This document shows, piece after piece, positions 8,384 to 17,370 of a DNA stretch of 64,000 bases (positions are counted from its first letter, which is position 1; each line of letters begins with the position of its first letter). The notes beneath the pieces are model-generated. The model was not told where the DNA came from, ran no database searches, and was given only the letters and a program-made list of their open reading frames with translations. The position numbers and the translations under genes are program-made. Source of the DNA: G965247475 sp965247475 (GTDB taxonomy: Bacteria; Chloroflexota; UBA11872); contig OZ252016.1 in the NCBI GenBank assembly GCA_965247475.1, forward strand, positions 1,178,001 to 1,242,000, read 5' to 3'.

Positions 8384-9724
8384 GTGCGCACAACTCCGGC
8401 CAGTCGGCGCCACCAGGTGTTTATCTGGACGATCGGGTGCCAGATGAACAAGGCCGACAGCGAGCGAATCGAACGCGAGCTCGCGGGGGCCGGCCATCGG
8501 CCCGCGGCGAGCATCGCCGAAGCGTCCGCGGTCATCCTCAACGGCTGCGCGGTGCGCGACAACTCCGATCAGAAAGTCTGGGGAATGCTCGGTCTGCTCA
8601 AAGGGCTGAAGCGCGAGAAACCACACCTCGTGGTCGGACTGACCGGCTGCACGGTTCATGCCGACAGGGAAGAGCTCGATCCGCATCTCGAACCGGTCGA
8701 TGTTCTGTTCGACTCACTCAACACCGCGCCCATGCTGGCCGCGCTTGCGGGCGCCGCGGCGCCCGCGGTGCCGGCCTACGAGGACGTCGAGGCCGTGCCG
8801 CATCCGGGCGCCGGTGCGATTTCACGTTATGTCAACGTGATCTATGGCTGCGACAAGCGCTGTACCTACTGCATCGTGCCGTTCCGACGCGGGGCGCAGC
8901 GCAGCCGTCCGGTCGCCGAGGTTCTGGACGATGTGCGGCGGTTTCGCGACGAGGGGGCGCGCGAGGTGACGCTGCTCGGCCAGATCGTCAACGCGTACGG
9001 GTTCGACCTGGACGGGACCTCGCTTGCCGATTTGCTCCACGAGGTCGACAAGGTCGAGGGCATCGATCGGATTCGGTTCACGACCGCGCACTCGCAATTC
9101 ATGAACGCGGAGCTCGCGGCGGCGATGCGGGATGTTCCGGCGGTTTGCGAGGAGATCAACTTGCCGGTCCAGTCGGGCGACGATTGGGTCCTCAAGCGAA
9201 TGGCGCGCGGCTACGGCTCGAGCGCCTACCGCGACAGGGTGGCGATGGTCCGGGAGACAGTCCCGGGCATCGCGATCTCCACCGATGTGATCGTCGGGTT
9301 CTGTGGCGAGACAGCCGCCCACTTCGAGAATTCGCTCCAGCTGATCGAGGACCTCAGGTTCGACCAGGTGCACGTGGCGGCCTTCAGTTCCAGGGCGGGC
9401 ACCGTGGCGGCCGGATGGGTCGACGATGTGCCGCGCGAGGAGAAGCTCCGCCGCCTGCATCGAATCGAGGACGCGCAGACACGGATCTCAGCGGCGATCA
9501 ACCGGAAATGCGTGGGCGCTCCCGCGGAGACCCTCCTCGAGGAGTTGCGCCCGAGCAAGGATGTCGGCGGGCGTCCCAAGTGGCGCGGTCGGACCCGGAC
9601 CAACAAGCTCGTGTTCTGCGAAGACGCCCCGGGCCTCGAGCGCGGCGCCACGGTGGATGTGGCGATCACATCCGCCACGCCGTGGTCGCTGCGCGGCAAC
9701 GCCGGTACGGCGGCCGCTCCGTAG
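8384..9724 (+). CDS. miaB: tRNA-2-methylthio-N6-dimethylallyladenosine synthase
   Basis: MiaB adds a methylthio group to i6A37 of tRNAs that read UNN codons, using two [4Fe-4S] clusters and S-adenosylmethionine. The N-terminal UPF0004 domain has its three cysteines at 19 (TIGCQMNKAD), 55 (LNGCAVRDN) and 89 (LTGCTVH). The radical-SAM cysteines are at 156, 160 and 163 (YGCDKRCTYC). The C-terminal part reads as a TRAM domain. The start is a GTG at 8384, and 446 residues is normal for the family. MtaB or RimO paralogues are less likely because of the GCQMN and NGCAVRDN motifs. It is divergent from the polysaccharide operon. Confidence 0.92.
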   Translation: MRTTPASRRHQVFIWTIGCQMNKADSERIERELAGAGHRPAASIAEASAVILNGCAVRDNSDQKVWGMLGLLKGLKREKPHLVVGLTGCTVHADREELDPHLEPVDVLFDSLNTAPMLAALAGAAAPAVPAYEDVEAVPHPGAGAISRYVNVIYGCDKRCTYCIVPFRRGAQRSRPVAEVLDDVRRFRDEGAREVTLLGQIVNAYGFDLDGTSLADLLHEVDKVEGIDRIRFTTAHSQFMNAELAAAMRDVPAVCEEINLPVQSGDDWVLKRMARGYGSSAYRDRVAMVRETVPGIAISTDVIVGFCGETAAHFENSLQLIEDLRFDQVHVAAFSSRAGTVAAGWVDDVPREEKLRRLHRIEDAQTRISAAINRKCVGAPAETLLEELRPSKDVGGRPKWRGRTRTNKLVFCEDAPGLERGATVDVAITSATPWSLRGNAGTAAAP

Positions 9725-9729
9725 CCCCC

Positions 9730-11538
9730 ATGAGCGCCGCGGCGAATGACCGCCGCTGGTCGCGCCGGCGCGTTCTGGGTACCGGCGTCTTCCTGGCCGC
9801 GGCGGCCGGAGCGGCGTGCGGCGAGGAGAGCGCGACGCCCTTCGCGGGGCTGCGGCGCCCCTACTGGGAGCCCGCGCTGACCGTCGCCACGCGATCGGTG
9901 GAGGTTATCCGGGCCATCGAATCGAGTATCCGCGCGGTTGCCGACGACACACTGTCGCTCGAGCGATTCGTGACGGCCGTGCAGTCGCAGACGCCCGAGA
10001 TCAGGACGCTTTCGGAGCTGCTGATCCCGCTCGAGCCCCCCGTCGACGCGCGATCCGCGCACGAGCGCCTGGCCTCCGCCGTTGACGCGCTGGTCGAGAT
10101 CATTCCGACCCTTCGGTCGTACGAGCAGACCGGCCGCCGCGAGCTGCTCGTGCACGTCGCTACGCTCCGGCGGACGGCTCGAGCCGAGCTGGCGGCGTTT
10201 GCCGAAGAGATCGGGCCCGGGCGCGCCCGCAGCGGTCTGCGCGACATGCTGCTGGCCCTCGGCGAATTCGAGTTGCGCGTGCATCGCGTCCCCAAGCTGG
10301 CCGTGCTGGTTGGCCAGTTCGACGACGAGGCGGCGGCGCGGGCCGCATTGGGCGGTCTCGTCGAGAGCATTCAGATCTCGCCCGTCTATCGGCGCTGGGT
10401 GGAAGTGGGTCGATTTGCCGACGCCAATGCCGCCGACGAGGCGGCCGCGCTCTGGCGGAGCCGCGGCCTCGAGACGCGGACCGAGGCGGTCGATGACCTG
10501 TCGCTCGAGGTTGACGTGCTGCGACCGCACGTCGCGCGATCCTGGACCGAGGCCGCCTGGCTCCAGCGCCTCGAGTTCGAGCCGACCGCGTTGGCTAGCT
10601 CACAGGACGGCGAGCGAATCGTCGCGGTGTCGCGCGCCGGAGACATGGCGGTTCTCGATCACAGCGGCGGCAGGTTGTGGGAGCGCGACCTGCGAATGGC
10701 GCTCGCGGGCGCTTCCATTCACCCCACGGGCTCGATCATCGCGGCCCATGGCTTCGACCTGATGCTGATGGACGGTGACGGCGTGCCGATCTGGCCCGCG
10801 CCGGTGCGCCCGGACAACCAACTGCTCGAGCAGGTGCTGTTCGATGAGTCCGGGCTTCGCTCGGTGGTCCGAAGCACCAACGCCAGCGGCCTGGGCCATG
10901 TCTTCGCGTTCGACCGCAACGGGCAGCTCTGGGGTCCGACCAAGGAGTACATCGCGGCCTCGTCGGTCGACATGCATTCGGAGTCCCGGACGGTTGCCGT
11001 CGGATCGTCGCGGCTGGGCGAGAACCAGGTGGTGCTCATTCGTCCGGATGGGAACCTGCACCAGCGGTTCGGCGTGGGCGCGCAGATCCTGCAGGTGCTG
11101 TTCACGCGCGCCGGCGACCGCACGCTCGCGGTAACCGCCGAGGGCGTTCGGGCGTTCGACAGCGACAGCGGCGATCCAGTCGCGGGAATCGGCTTCCCGG
11201 CGAAGATCGCCGCCCGGATCGCGGGTACCGACACGCTGGTGCTGAGCGGCGATCCCGGCACCGGCGCCTTCGGAATCGACGGTAACGAGATCTGGTTCAA
11301 TCCGGGCCTGCGCGCGCGCCGCCTGCTGCCGACCAGGGACTACGTGGTCGCGTGGACCGGCGACTCCACGGCCACCGTGATTCGCTCGGATGGATCGCTG
11401 CTGGGCGCGGTCGAGACCTTGTCGCCGATCCGCGCAGTCGCGGTAGCCGCGGACCTGAACATGGCGTTCGCGGTGACGTCGGAGCGAACCCTGGTCGCCT
11501 GGCGGCTTCCGCCCGCAAACGCGGCGGTCGCCGGCTAG
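9730..11538 (+). CDS. Tat-type lipoprotein with SPOR-like and beta-propeller domains
   Basis: The frame continues upstream through miaB, but the gene starts at the ATG at 9730, 5 bases beyond the miaB stop. The 602-residue product begins with a twin-arginine-like leader (RRWSRRRVLG) and a hydrophobic stretch ending GAAC, a probable lipobox. Residues 40-185 are helical. Residues 187-265 (LAVLVGQFDDEAAARAAL, then VEVGRFADANAADEAAALWRSRG) look like a SPOR-type repeat. From about 280 to the end, repeated short beta units (GDMAVLDHSGGRLWERDL, FAFDRNGQLWGP) suggest a WD40/PQQ-like propeller. It is probably an envelope protein on the outer face of the membrane. I do not know a named family with this order. 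Confidence 0.78.
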   Translation: MSAAANDRRWSRRRVLGTGVFLAAAAGAACGEESATPFAGLRRPYWEPALTVATRSVEVIRAIESSIRAVADDTLSLERFVTAVQSQTPEIRTLSELLIPLEPPVDARSAHERLASAVDALVEIIPTLRSYEQTGRRELLVHVATLRRTARAELAAFAEEIGPGRARSGLRDMLLALGEFELRVHRVPKLAVLVGQFDDEAAARAALGGLVESIQISPVYRRWVEVGRFADANAADEAAALWRSRGLETRTEAVDDLSLEVDVLRPHVARSWTEAAWLQRLEFEPTALASSQDGERIVAVSRAGDMAVLDHSGGRLWERDLRMALAGASIHPTGSIIAAHGFDLMLMDGDGVPIWPAPVRPDNQLLEQVLFDESGLRSVVRSTNASGLGHVFAFDRNGQLWGPTKEYIAASSVDMHSESRTVAVGSSRLGENQVVLIRPDGNLHQRFGVGAQILQVLFTRAGDRTLAVTAEGVRAFDSDSGDPVAGIGFPAKIAARIAGTDTLVLSGDPGTGAFGIDGNEIWFNPGLRARRLLPTRDYVVAWTGDSTATVIRSDGSLLGAVETLSPIRAVAVAADLNMAFAVTSERTLVAWRLPPANAAVAG

Positions 11539-11559
11539 CCGCCCGCGCGCGGCCGGTGC

Positions 11560-12294
11560 TCACCCGCCGTCGTCGTAGGCCCAGTATCCGTCGACGACGG
11601 GAAACTCCGACGTTGCGTCGATGCGGTGTGCCTCGGCCACGAGCGCGCCGTCGGGGGCGCGGTGCGCCAGGATCCAGATCGGCAGGAGATTCACCTCGTC
11701 GAGATCGCCGCCGTCCGGCGCGAGCGCCGCGTGGTGATACGCCTGGAATACGGGCAACGTGATCTTCTCCAGGTCGTCCACCGCGGCGTCCATCGCCTCG
11801 AGGATGTGGCCGCAGTAGAAAGCGTCGTCCTCGGTCCTCATCATCCGCCCGTATCCACGACAGATCGCGGGGCGCGCCGGGTAGACCCGGCAGCGCCCAT
11901 CCACGAGCAGCGGGCACGGCGTCGTCAGATTGGCCAGCGCGCGGTTGATCGTATCCAGGTACGCCCGCGACGAGCCCGCGTGCGCGCGGAGCTCGAGCCA
12001 GGTTGGAAGCGAGGTCGAGGCGTCACGGAGGAGCCGCTCGGCCCGACGGACGATCTCGCGCTGCTCCGGTCGCGTCAGCCGCTCGTGCATCCACCCGAGC
12101 ATTACCTGCCATTCGCCGAAGCCCGCCAGCACTTGATGCGCGCAGCACTCCGAGCAGTGTTCCCGGCAGCGCATGAAGGGGCTGCGCCGTTCGACCTCCT
12201 CCGTGAGCGTGTCGAGGATGTCGAAGACCTCGTGGGCCGAGCCCGCGCGGCCCACCGTCTCGAAGGCGACGTCGTACGGATCAGCTGCGGCCAT
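11560..12294 (-). CDS. YkgJ-family cysteine-cluster protein
   Basis: The 244-residue protein has the cysteine pattern of the YkgJ (CxxCxxxxCC-type) family, thought to bind a metal or Fe-S cluster. The cysteines are at 43, 47, 50 and 51 (CREHCSECC), then 127, 135, 145 and 161 (CPLLVDGRCRVYPARPAIC and YCG). The biochemical function of this family is not settled. The gene overlaps the stop of the stomatin-like gene upstream by 14 bases, so the two are probably translated from one message. The convergent neighbour at 11538 ends 21 bases away. Confidence 0.8.
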   Translation of the reverse strand: MAAADPYDVAFETVGRAGSAHEVFDILDTLTEEVERRSPFMRCREHCSECCAHQVLAGFGEWQVMLGWMHERLTRPEQREIVRRAERLLRDASTSLPTWLELRAHAGSSRAYLDTINRALANLTTPCPLLVDGRCRVYPARPAICRGYGRMMRTEDDAFYCGHILEAMDAAVDDLEKITLPVFQAYHHAALAPDGGDLDEVNLLPIWILAHRAPDGALVAEAHRIDATSEFPVVDGYWAYDDGG

Positions 12295-13144
12295 CGCCGT
12301 CGTCGGCTACCTCCGAGGCGCTCTGCGTGATCGGCCGCAGGAAGCTCGCGAACTCCATCGGGAAGATGAACTTCGTGGACGGACTCTCGCCGACCGACTT
12401 CAGGGCCTCGAGGTACTGCAGCGTCATGGTCTTGGCGTCCACGCCCTGAGCGATCTGGAATATTCGATCGAGCGCCTCGCTGAAGCCGACCGCGCGCAGC
12501 ACCGCCGCCTGCTGGTCGCCCTCGGCGGCGAGGATCTCCGCCTGCCGGCCGCCCTCCGCGTTGAGGATGGCGGCCTGCTTCTCGCCCTCGGCCACGGTGA
12601 TGGCGGCCGCCTTGGTGCCGTCGGCCTCCAGGATCACGGCTCGGCGTACTCGCTCCGCCGACATCTGGCGCGTCATGGCCTCCTGGATCTCCCTGGGCGG
12701 CTCGATCTCACGGATCTCGACGTTGGTCACCTTGATGCCCCAGCGAGCCGTCTCGGAGTCGAGCTTCTCGCGAATGGACTCGTTGATCCGCTCCCGTTGC
12801 GACAGCACTTCATCCAGGCTGATGTCGCCTACCACCGCCCGCAGCGTGGTCGTGGCGAGCCCTACCACGGCCAGCCGGTACTCCTCCACCTCGAGCACGG
12901 CCCTCTGCGCCTCATTGATGTCGACCCGCATGTAGACCAGGAAGTCGATATCGATGGAAGCGTTGTCCCTGGTGATATTGGTCTGCTTGGGGATGTCGAG
13001 CACCTCGGTGCGGGTGTCGATTTTTGCGACCTGGTGGACGATGGGCACGGCGAGCACGACCCCCGGACCTAGCATCCCCTGGAAACGACCGAACCTGAAG
13101 CGAGCGAGGCGCTCGTAGTCTCGAACGAAGTTGATGATCGCCAT
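12281..13144 (-). CDS. stomatin/SPFH-domain protein (slipin-like)
   Basis: A 287-residue band-7 protein. The SPFH core runs from about residue 20 to 190: LGPGVVLAVPIVHQVAKIDTR, then DNASIDIDFLVYMRVD, then ISLDEVLSQRERINESIREKLD, ending with WGIKVTNVEIREIEPPREIQ. An Ala/Glu-rich coiled-coil stretch (AEGEKQAAILNAEGGRQAEI) follows. Slipins form large membrane-bound oligomers and are usually paired with an NfeD protease, which lies 44 bases upstream here. The N-terminal membrane helix typical of prokaryotic slipins is not evident before the SPFH domain, which is unusual; membrane contact may come from the short N-terminus. Confidence 0.88.
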   Translation of the reverse strand: MAIINFVRDYERLARFRFGRFQGMLGPGVVLAVPIVHQVAKIDTRTEVLDIPKQTNITRDNASIDIDFLVYMRVDINEAQRAVLEVEEYRLAVVGLATTTLRAVVGDISLDEVLSQRERINESIREKLDSETARWGIKVTNVEIREIEPPREIQEAMTRQMSAERVRRAVILEADGTKAAAITVAEGEKQAAILNAEGGRQAEILAAEGDQQAAVLRAVGFSEALDRIFQIAQGVDAKTMTLQYLEALKSVGESPSTKFIFPMEFASFLRPITQSASEVADDGDGRS

Positions 13145-13188
13145 GTTCCCCTCCGCTGGTGTGGCCGCGCTGTGAAGCGGCCTGAATC

Positions 13189-14553
13189 CTAGGCCTCCGA
13201 ACGACTCGTCTCGGTGTGTGCGATCCGTGCGCTTAGGGTAACCCCATCGAGCTCGGTGATGACAACCGTGCTGCCAACGTCCGCGCTCTGTCCCTCCGGC
13301 AGGCCGGCGCGCCAGAACTCGCCGGCCACGTGGACCTCGCCGATCGGATCGAGCCGCTTCGTGACGGTCGCCTCCCGGCCGACGAGCGACGACTTCTCGG
13401 TCGGGCCCAAATAGGGCGCGGGCCGCCCGAACCTCATCAGGTAGAGCAATAGCGCCACCAGCGCCGCGGCCAGCCCGCCGACCACGGCGACCAGGATCCG
13501 GCTGACCTCCACGATCGGTCGGACGATATCCGGCGAGTCCACAGTGATGGGCTGAAAGAGCAGCAGCGCTCCGAGGACGAGCGCAATGACCCCGCCCACG
13601 GCCAGAATCCCGCTCGAGGTGATCTGCGTTTCAAGCACGAACAGGAATGCCGCGAAGGCCAGCAGCGCAATGCCGACCGGCTCGATTGGCAGCGTGCCGA
13701 ACGCGACCAGCGCCAGCAGCAGCATGATGACGCCGGCCACGCCGGGCAGGATCAACCCGGGATTGAACAGCTCGATCGTCAAGGCGGTAAGCGCGAGGCT
13801 GAACAGGATGAACGCAATGTTGGGGTCCGCCAGCGCGTGGACGATTCCATCGATCGGGGTCATCTCGAACGGCACTTGCGCGGCCTCGGAGGTGCGGAGC
13901 GGGCGCGCGCCGGTGTCCAGTTCCACGGAGCGGCCGTCGATCCGGGCCAGGAGCTCATCGAGGTTGTCCGCCACCAGATCCACCACGCCCAGCTCGAGCG
14001 CGGTGTTGGCGGGAACCGAGACCGCATCCCGCACCGCGTCCTCCGCCCATTCGGCGTTGCGGCCTCTGAGCGCGGCCAGGCTCTGGATGAAGGCAACGGC
14101 GTCGTTGGTGGCCTTGGTCAGCAGGGTCTCCGAGTTCGCATCGTCGCCGCCCGAGGCGAGCGCTACGGGCGACGCCGCGCCGATATTCGTGCCGGGCGCC
14201 ATGGCGCTCACGTGCGCGGCGTACGCGATGAACACGCCCGCGGAGGCCGCCCGCGCGCCCGGCGGCGCCACGTACACGGCGACCGGCACGGGGCTGGCCA
14301 GAATGGACTGGACGATCTCGCGCATCGACGTGTCCAGGCCGCCCGGTGTGTCGAGCTGAATCACGAGCGCCTCGAACCCGCCGGCGTCGGCGTGGTCGAT
14401 GGCGCGCCGCACATGGCGGGAGATCACGCTGTTGATCACACCCTCGACCTCGGTCACGACCACCTCGCGACCGCCGGTCTGCGCCTGAACCGACGTCAGC
14501 GTGAGGCCGCTAAGAAAGGCCGCGATGCCTACCAGCCGAATCCAGCGTGTCAC
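13189..14553 (-). CDS. NfeD-family membrane serine protease (ClpP-like plus NfeD domain)
   Basis: I start at the GTG at 14553, preceded by GGAG, giving a signal peptide VTRWIRLVGIAAFLSGLTL and a 454-residue protein. The longer frame upstream is Arg/Pro-rich and overlaps the divergent acetyltransferase. A ClpP/SppA-like domain follows: VIQLDTPGGLDTSMREIV, then RAASAGVFIAYAAH with the presumed catalytic serine, and a lysine in LLTKATNDAV of the Ser-Lys dyad. Four or five membrane helices precede a C-terminal NfeD beta-barrel (SSLVGREATVTKRLDPIGEV). Related proteases cleave the C-terminus of partner stomatins; the partner gene is directly downstream. Confidence 0.88.
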   Translation of the reverse strand: MTRWIRLVGIAAFLSGLTLTSVQAQTGGREVVVTEVEGVINSVISRHVRRAIDHADAGGFEALVIQLDTPGGLDTSMREIVQSILASPVPVAVYVAPPGARAASAGVFIAYAAHVSAMAPGTNIGAASPVALASGGDDANSETLLTKATNDAVAFIQSLAALRGRNAEWAEDAVRDAVSVPANTALELGVVDLVADNLDELLARIDGRSVELDTGARPLRTSEAAQVPFEMTPIDGIVHALADPNIAFILFSLALTALTIELFNPGLILPGVAGVIMLLLALVAFGTLPIEPVGIALLAFAAFLFVLETQITSSGILAVGGVIALVLGALLLFQPITVDSPDIVRPIVEVSRILVAVVGGLAAALVALLLYLMRFGRPAPYLGPTEKSSLVGREATVTKRLDPIGEVHVAGEFWRAGLPEGQSADVGSTVVITELDGVTLSARIAHTETSRSEA

Positions 14554-14687
14554 CGGCGGCTCCGAGCATCCGGGTGCGCCCGCAAGTCTACCCCCGGCCC
14601 CCAGAAGGGCTTTGGTATATTCGCGGGCGGCGCCGGCCATTGGGTCGGCCGATTTCGTGTCGCCCCCTCCGCGACTAACCCCTGCCT

Positions 14688-15899
14688 GTGGAGCACATGC
14701 CTGGAAGCGCCCGGACGCCAAACGCGAATCGGCGAGAAGAGATCCTCGATCTGCTCGCCACCGCTTTCGACCACGCGCCGCGGGCGTACTTCGAGTCGGA
14801 GTTGGACGGCGACCCGCAGGCCGACCCCTCCCAGCATCTCGTGGTGGACGAGGATGGATCGCTGGTGGCGCACCTGCGCGTGGTCGAGCGGACCATGCGC
14901 TGCGGCCGGGCGGAGATCCCTTTCGGTGGGATTGCGGGGGTGGCAACCCATCCCGACCACCGCGACCGGGGTCACGCTGGCGCGCTTCTGGATCGCGCCA
15001 TCGATCACATGGCCGCGCGCGGCCTTCCGCTATCGCTGCTGTTCACGCTGACGCACGATGTGTATGCGAGTCGCGGGTGGATCGCCGTGGAGGCCGACCG
15101 CGTCACCGCATCGCGGCCCGAGGCCGCCATCGCGGCGGCCGGTGGATACGTCGTTCGACCGTTCGAGCCCGGCCATCTGGCAGGAGTGATGAGCACCTAC
15201 CAGGATGTATCGTCCGGCCTGGTGGGTCCGATCGTGCGCGCGGCCGAGTACTGGGCCGGCCTGCAGCAATGGCTCCCGCTCAAGCCACCCGCCGGTGAGC
15301 TCTTCTTCGACGTCGTGCTGCATCTAGGCCAAGTGGTCGCGTATGCGATCAGCAAGATCACGGCAGACAGCCTGGTGATTCTGGACGCGGGCGTCGAGTA
15401 CGAGGCGCTGGGGCGGCCGTTGCTCGGGACCTGGCAAAGTCGCATGCGCGAGCACGACGTCACGAAGATCACCGGGCGCCTGCACCACCGGCACGCATTC
15501 TTTGATCTGCTCGCCCGGGAGGCCGGCGCGACCGTCGAGCCTCAGCCGTATCTGATGATCCGGCTCAATTCGCTGCGCCAGGTGCTCGACGCGATCATGC
15601 CCGAGCTCAGTCGACGGCGGGTGCGCGCCGCGCCCCTGCCCGGGCCCTCATTCGCGTTCGACGTGGGCGGCGAGCGGGTCCGCATCGAGACGCCGATGGG
15701 CAAGGTCCGGATCGGCGACCCGCGCGGCGACGAGCCTGTGCTCGCGCTGGATCGGTCCGAGTTTGTTCATCTGTTGCTCGGGTCGGATCGCGGCCACGAG
15801 GCGCTCGCGAGCAAGGACGTCCCCGCGCAAGTGCGGGTGTACGCCGAGCGGCTGTTCCCGAATACGGGCTATCAGTACTGGATGGCCGACAAGTTCTAG
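14688..15899 (+). CDS. GNAT acetyltransferase, Eis-like
   Basis: The 403-residue protein has an N-terminal GNAT domain with the acetyl-CoA loop GVATHPDHRDRGHAGALL near residue 85. It continues through a second degenerate GNAT fold and a C-terminal sterol-carrier-like domain (RIGDPRGDEPVLALDRSEFVHLLLG). Its length and three-domain order match the Eis family, whose members acetylate aminoglycosides or other amines at several positions. The in-vivo substrate is unknown. The start may be at 14688 or at the ATG three codons later. Its stop overlaps the convergent Nudix gene by 4 bases. Confidence 0.8.
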   Translation: MEHMPGSARTPNANRREEILDLLATAFDHAPRAYFESELDGDPQADPSQHLVVDEDGSLVAHLRVVERTMRCGRAEIPFGGIAGVATHPDHRDRGHAGALLDRAIDHMAARGLPLSLLFTLTHDVYASRGWIAVEADRVTASRPEAAIAAAGGYVVRPFEPGHLAGVMSTYQDVSSGLVGPIVRAAEYWAGLQQWLPLKPPAGELFFDVVLHLGQVVAYAISKITADSLVILDAGVEYEALGRPLLGTWQSRMREHDVTKITGRLHHRHAFFDLLAREAGATVEPQPYLMIRLNSLRQVLDAIMPELSRRRVRAAPLPGPSFAFDVGGERVRIETPMGKVRIGDPRGDEPVLALDRSEFVHLLLGSDRGHEALASKDVPAQVRVYAERLFPNTGYQYWMADKF

Positions 15900-16396
15900 G
15901 CCGTCGGCCCGTAGACGCGAAACGTCTCGCGATCGTAGCCCGGCCACGCCGACTCGTATGGACTCGGCGCCAGCAACGCATGGCGGCCTTCCAACACTGG
16001 CACCGCGATCGCCGGCACCATTCCGACGAACAGCTGGGGGCGACGCCTGAGATCGTCGAGGTCGAAGACCCCGACGGCGTCGGCCTCGCTCGAGGTCGGC
16101 TTCGGCTCGCCGCCCGTGTGGTCCATCAGGAACACCACGTACGTGTTGAGCTCGTCGGCGTGCACGCGGCGCCGCACCGCAACGATTCCGCGCGCCGCCG
16201 CGTCGATGCCAGTCTCCTCTCGCACCTCGCGGGCGAGCGCCGCCTCCAACGACTCGCCGGGCTCGACTTTCCCGCCCGGAAACATGAACTTGCCGCGATG
16301 CCGGCTGTAGGTGAGCCGCACCAGCAACACACCGGCGCCGAACCGCACCACGCCTCCAACGCCGATGACGGTTCGATGGTCCGCCAGGCCGGGCAC
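15896..16396 (-). CDS. Nudix hydrolase (MutT-like)
   Basis: A 166-residue Nudix hydrolase with the complete Nudix box at residues 42-64: GGKVEPGE, then LAREVREETGI, matching GX5EX7REUXEEXGU. The preceding strand pair (GVGGVVRFGAGVLLVRLTYS and GKFMFPGG) is standard. Such enzymes hydrolyse nucleoside diphosphate derivatives; the substrate cannot be predicted. The gene ends within the 3' end of the convergent acetyltransferase. The creatininase-like gene upstream ends 7 bases after this start on the map, so the two are probably co-transcribed. Confidence 0.86.
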   Translation of the reverse strand: MPGLADHRTVIGVGGVVRFGAGVLLVRLTYSRHRGKFMFPGGKVEPGESLEAALAREVREETGIDAAARGIVAVRRRVHADELNTYVVFLMDHTGGEPKPTSSEADAVGVFDLDDLRRRPQLFVGMVPAIAVPVLEGRHALLAPSPYESAWPGYDRETFRVYGPTA

Positions 16397-16403
16397 GATG
16401 GCG

Positions 16404-17168
16404 CTACGGCGCCTCGCACATGCCGGTGATCAGCCGCGCCACTTCGCTCACCGCCACCTCGAAATAGCGCCGTCCGAGCTGCGCCGATGCGCGCGAGGCG
16501 TCGTCGCTGACCCCGGAATTCGGCGGGCCATAGATCTGCTGGGCCGACCAATTGGCCACATTTGCGATCCGCGATCCGCGGACGACCGCCGCGCCGGGGT
16601 CCGGCCGGCGGTCGAGCCTGACAAGCTCCTCGTGGAGATACAGCATGACCGAGGTCTCGAAATCGCCGGCGTGACCTGGAATAAGGAACGCTCCGTCGGT
16701 CGGAACCGCCTCGAGCGCCGCCCGCGCGATATCCCAATAGGACCCGGCGACGACGTGCATGTCCTGGTTGTCGAGGACGAAGTCCCGGGCCGCCTGCTGG
16801 ATCAGAAGCTCGTTCCCACCATGTCCGTTGAGGACCAGTACCTGCCGGAACCCCATCCGTCGCAGGCTGTCGAGCAGCTCCAACACCACCGTCAAGTACG
16901 TGGTGCTGCGAAGCGTCAGCACGCCCGGCCAGGGCCAGTGATGATCCGAGCTGCCGAAATGCTGGCACGGGCAGACGACGACGTTAAGATCGTCCCGCAC
17001 CGCTTCGGCCGCGCCGTTGGCGACGGCCACGCAGTTGATCGTGTCGAGACCGACCGGGCAGTGCGGGCCGTGCTGCTCGATCGCGGCGGTCGGCAGCACG
17101 GCGATGCCGTCGGGCACGATTTCGCCGATCTCGTCGCGAGTCATCCGTTCAAACGCGATACGAGCCAT
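16404..17168 (-). CDS. creatininase/creatinine amidohydrolase family protein
   Basis: Starting at the ATG at 17168 (MARIAFERMTRDEIGE), the 254-residue product shows the creatininase fold. LPTAAIEQHGPHCPVGLDT carries the E and H metal ligands, and a further Asp is seen in the same stretch. SSDHHWPWPGVLTL, VLNGHGGNELLI and a late GHAGDFETSVML provide the remaining ligand region. Family members act on creatinine, on formamide intermediates of flavin and F420 synthesis (ArfB-like), or in mycofactocin maturation (MftE). No mycofactocin genes are nearby, so the substrate is left open. The frame upstream of 17168 is Arg-rich and was excluded. Confidence 0.82.
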   Translation of the reverse strand: MARIAFERMTRDEIGEIVPDGIAVLPTAAIEQHGPHCPVGLDTINCVAVANGAAEAVRDDLNVVVCPCQHFGSSDHHWPWPGVLTLRSTTYLTVVLELLDSLRRMGFRQVLVLNGHGGNELLIQQAARDFVLDNQDMHVVAGSYWDIARAALEAVPTDGAFLIPGHAGDFETSVMLYLHEELVRLDRRPDPGAAVVRGSRIANVANWSAQQIYGPPNSGVSDDASRASAQLGRRYFEVAVSEVARLITGMCEAP

Positions 17169-17303
17169 AACGTCCGTGTCCCAGCGTCGATCGGCCGCAT
17201 CCTGCGGGACCAGACCCGCGGGTGCAAGCCGGCGGCCCCAACGCGACGGGTCTTGCCCGCACCGGCCGGTGGGGGAAACAATATGAGACTCGGCGGGCGC
17301 TCC

Positions 17304-17334
17304 GTCCTCACACTCTCGGGGAGGCTGTGAGGAC
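17304..17334 (-). terminator. possible terminator hairpin after the heat-shock operon
   Basis: The arms GTCCTCACA (17304-17312) and TGTGAGGAC (17326-17334) are perfectly complementary, with a 13-base loop. The hairpin lies 36 bases beyond the clpC stop on the minus strand, in the 202-base gap before the creatininase gene. No T-run follows it, so a classical intrinsic terminator is not supported; it could be an RNA 3' end or processing site. Confidence 0.35.
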
Positions 17335-17370
17335 CGGGCCTCCGCCGGGTTGCGTTCGACCCGGCCGCGG

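Noticed and set aside
8437..9729. N-terminal extension of the SPOR/propeller lipoprotein across miaB
   Set aside because: The frame is open through miaB, but it is Arg/Gly-rich shadow coding; the signal peptide begins at 9730.
13837..15051. Plus-strand frame of 404 codons across the NfeD start
   Set aside because: Off-frame Arg/His-rich reading that overlaps two convincing genes.
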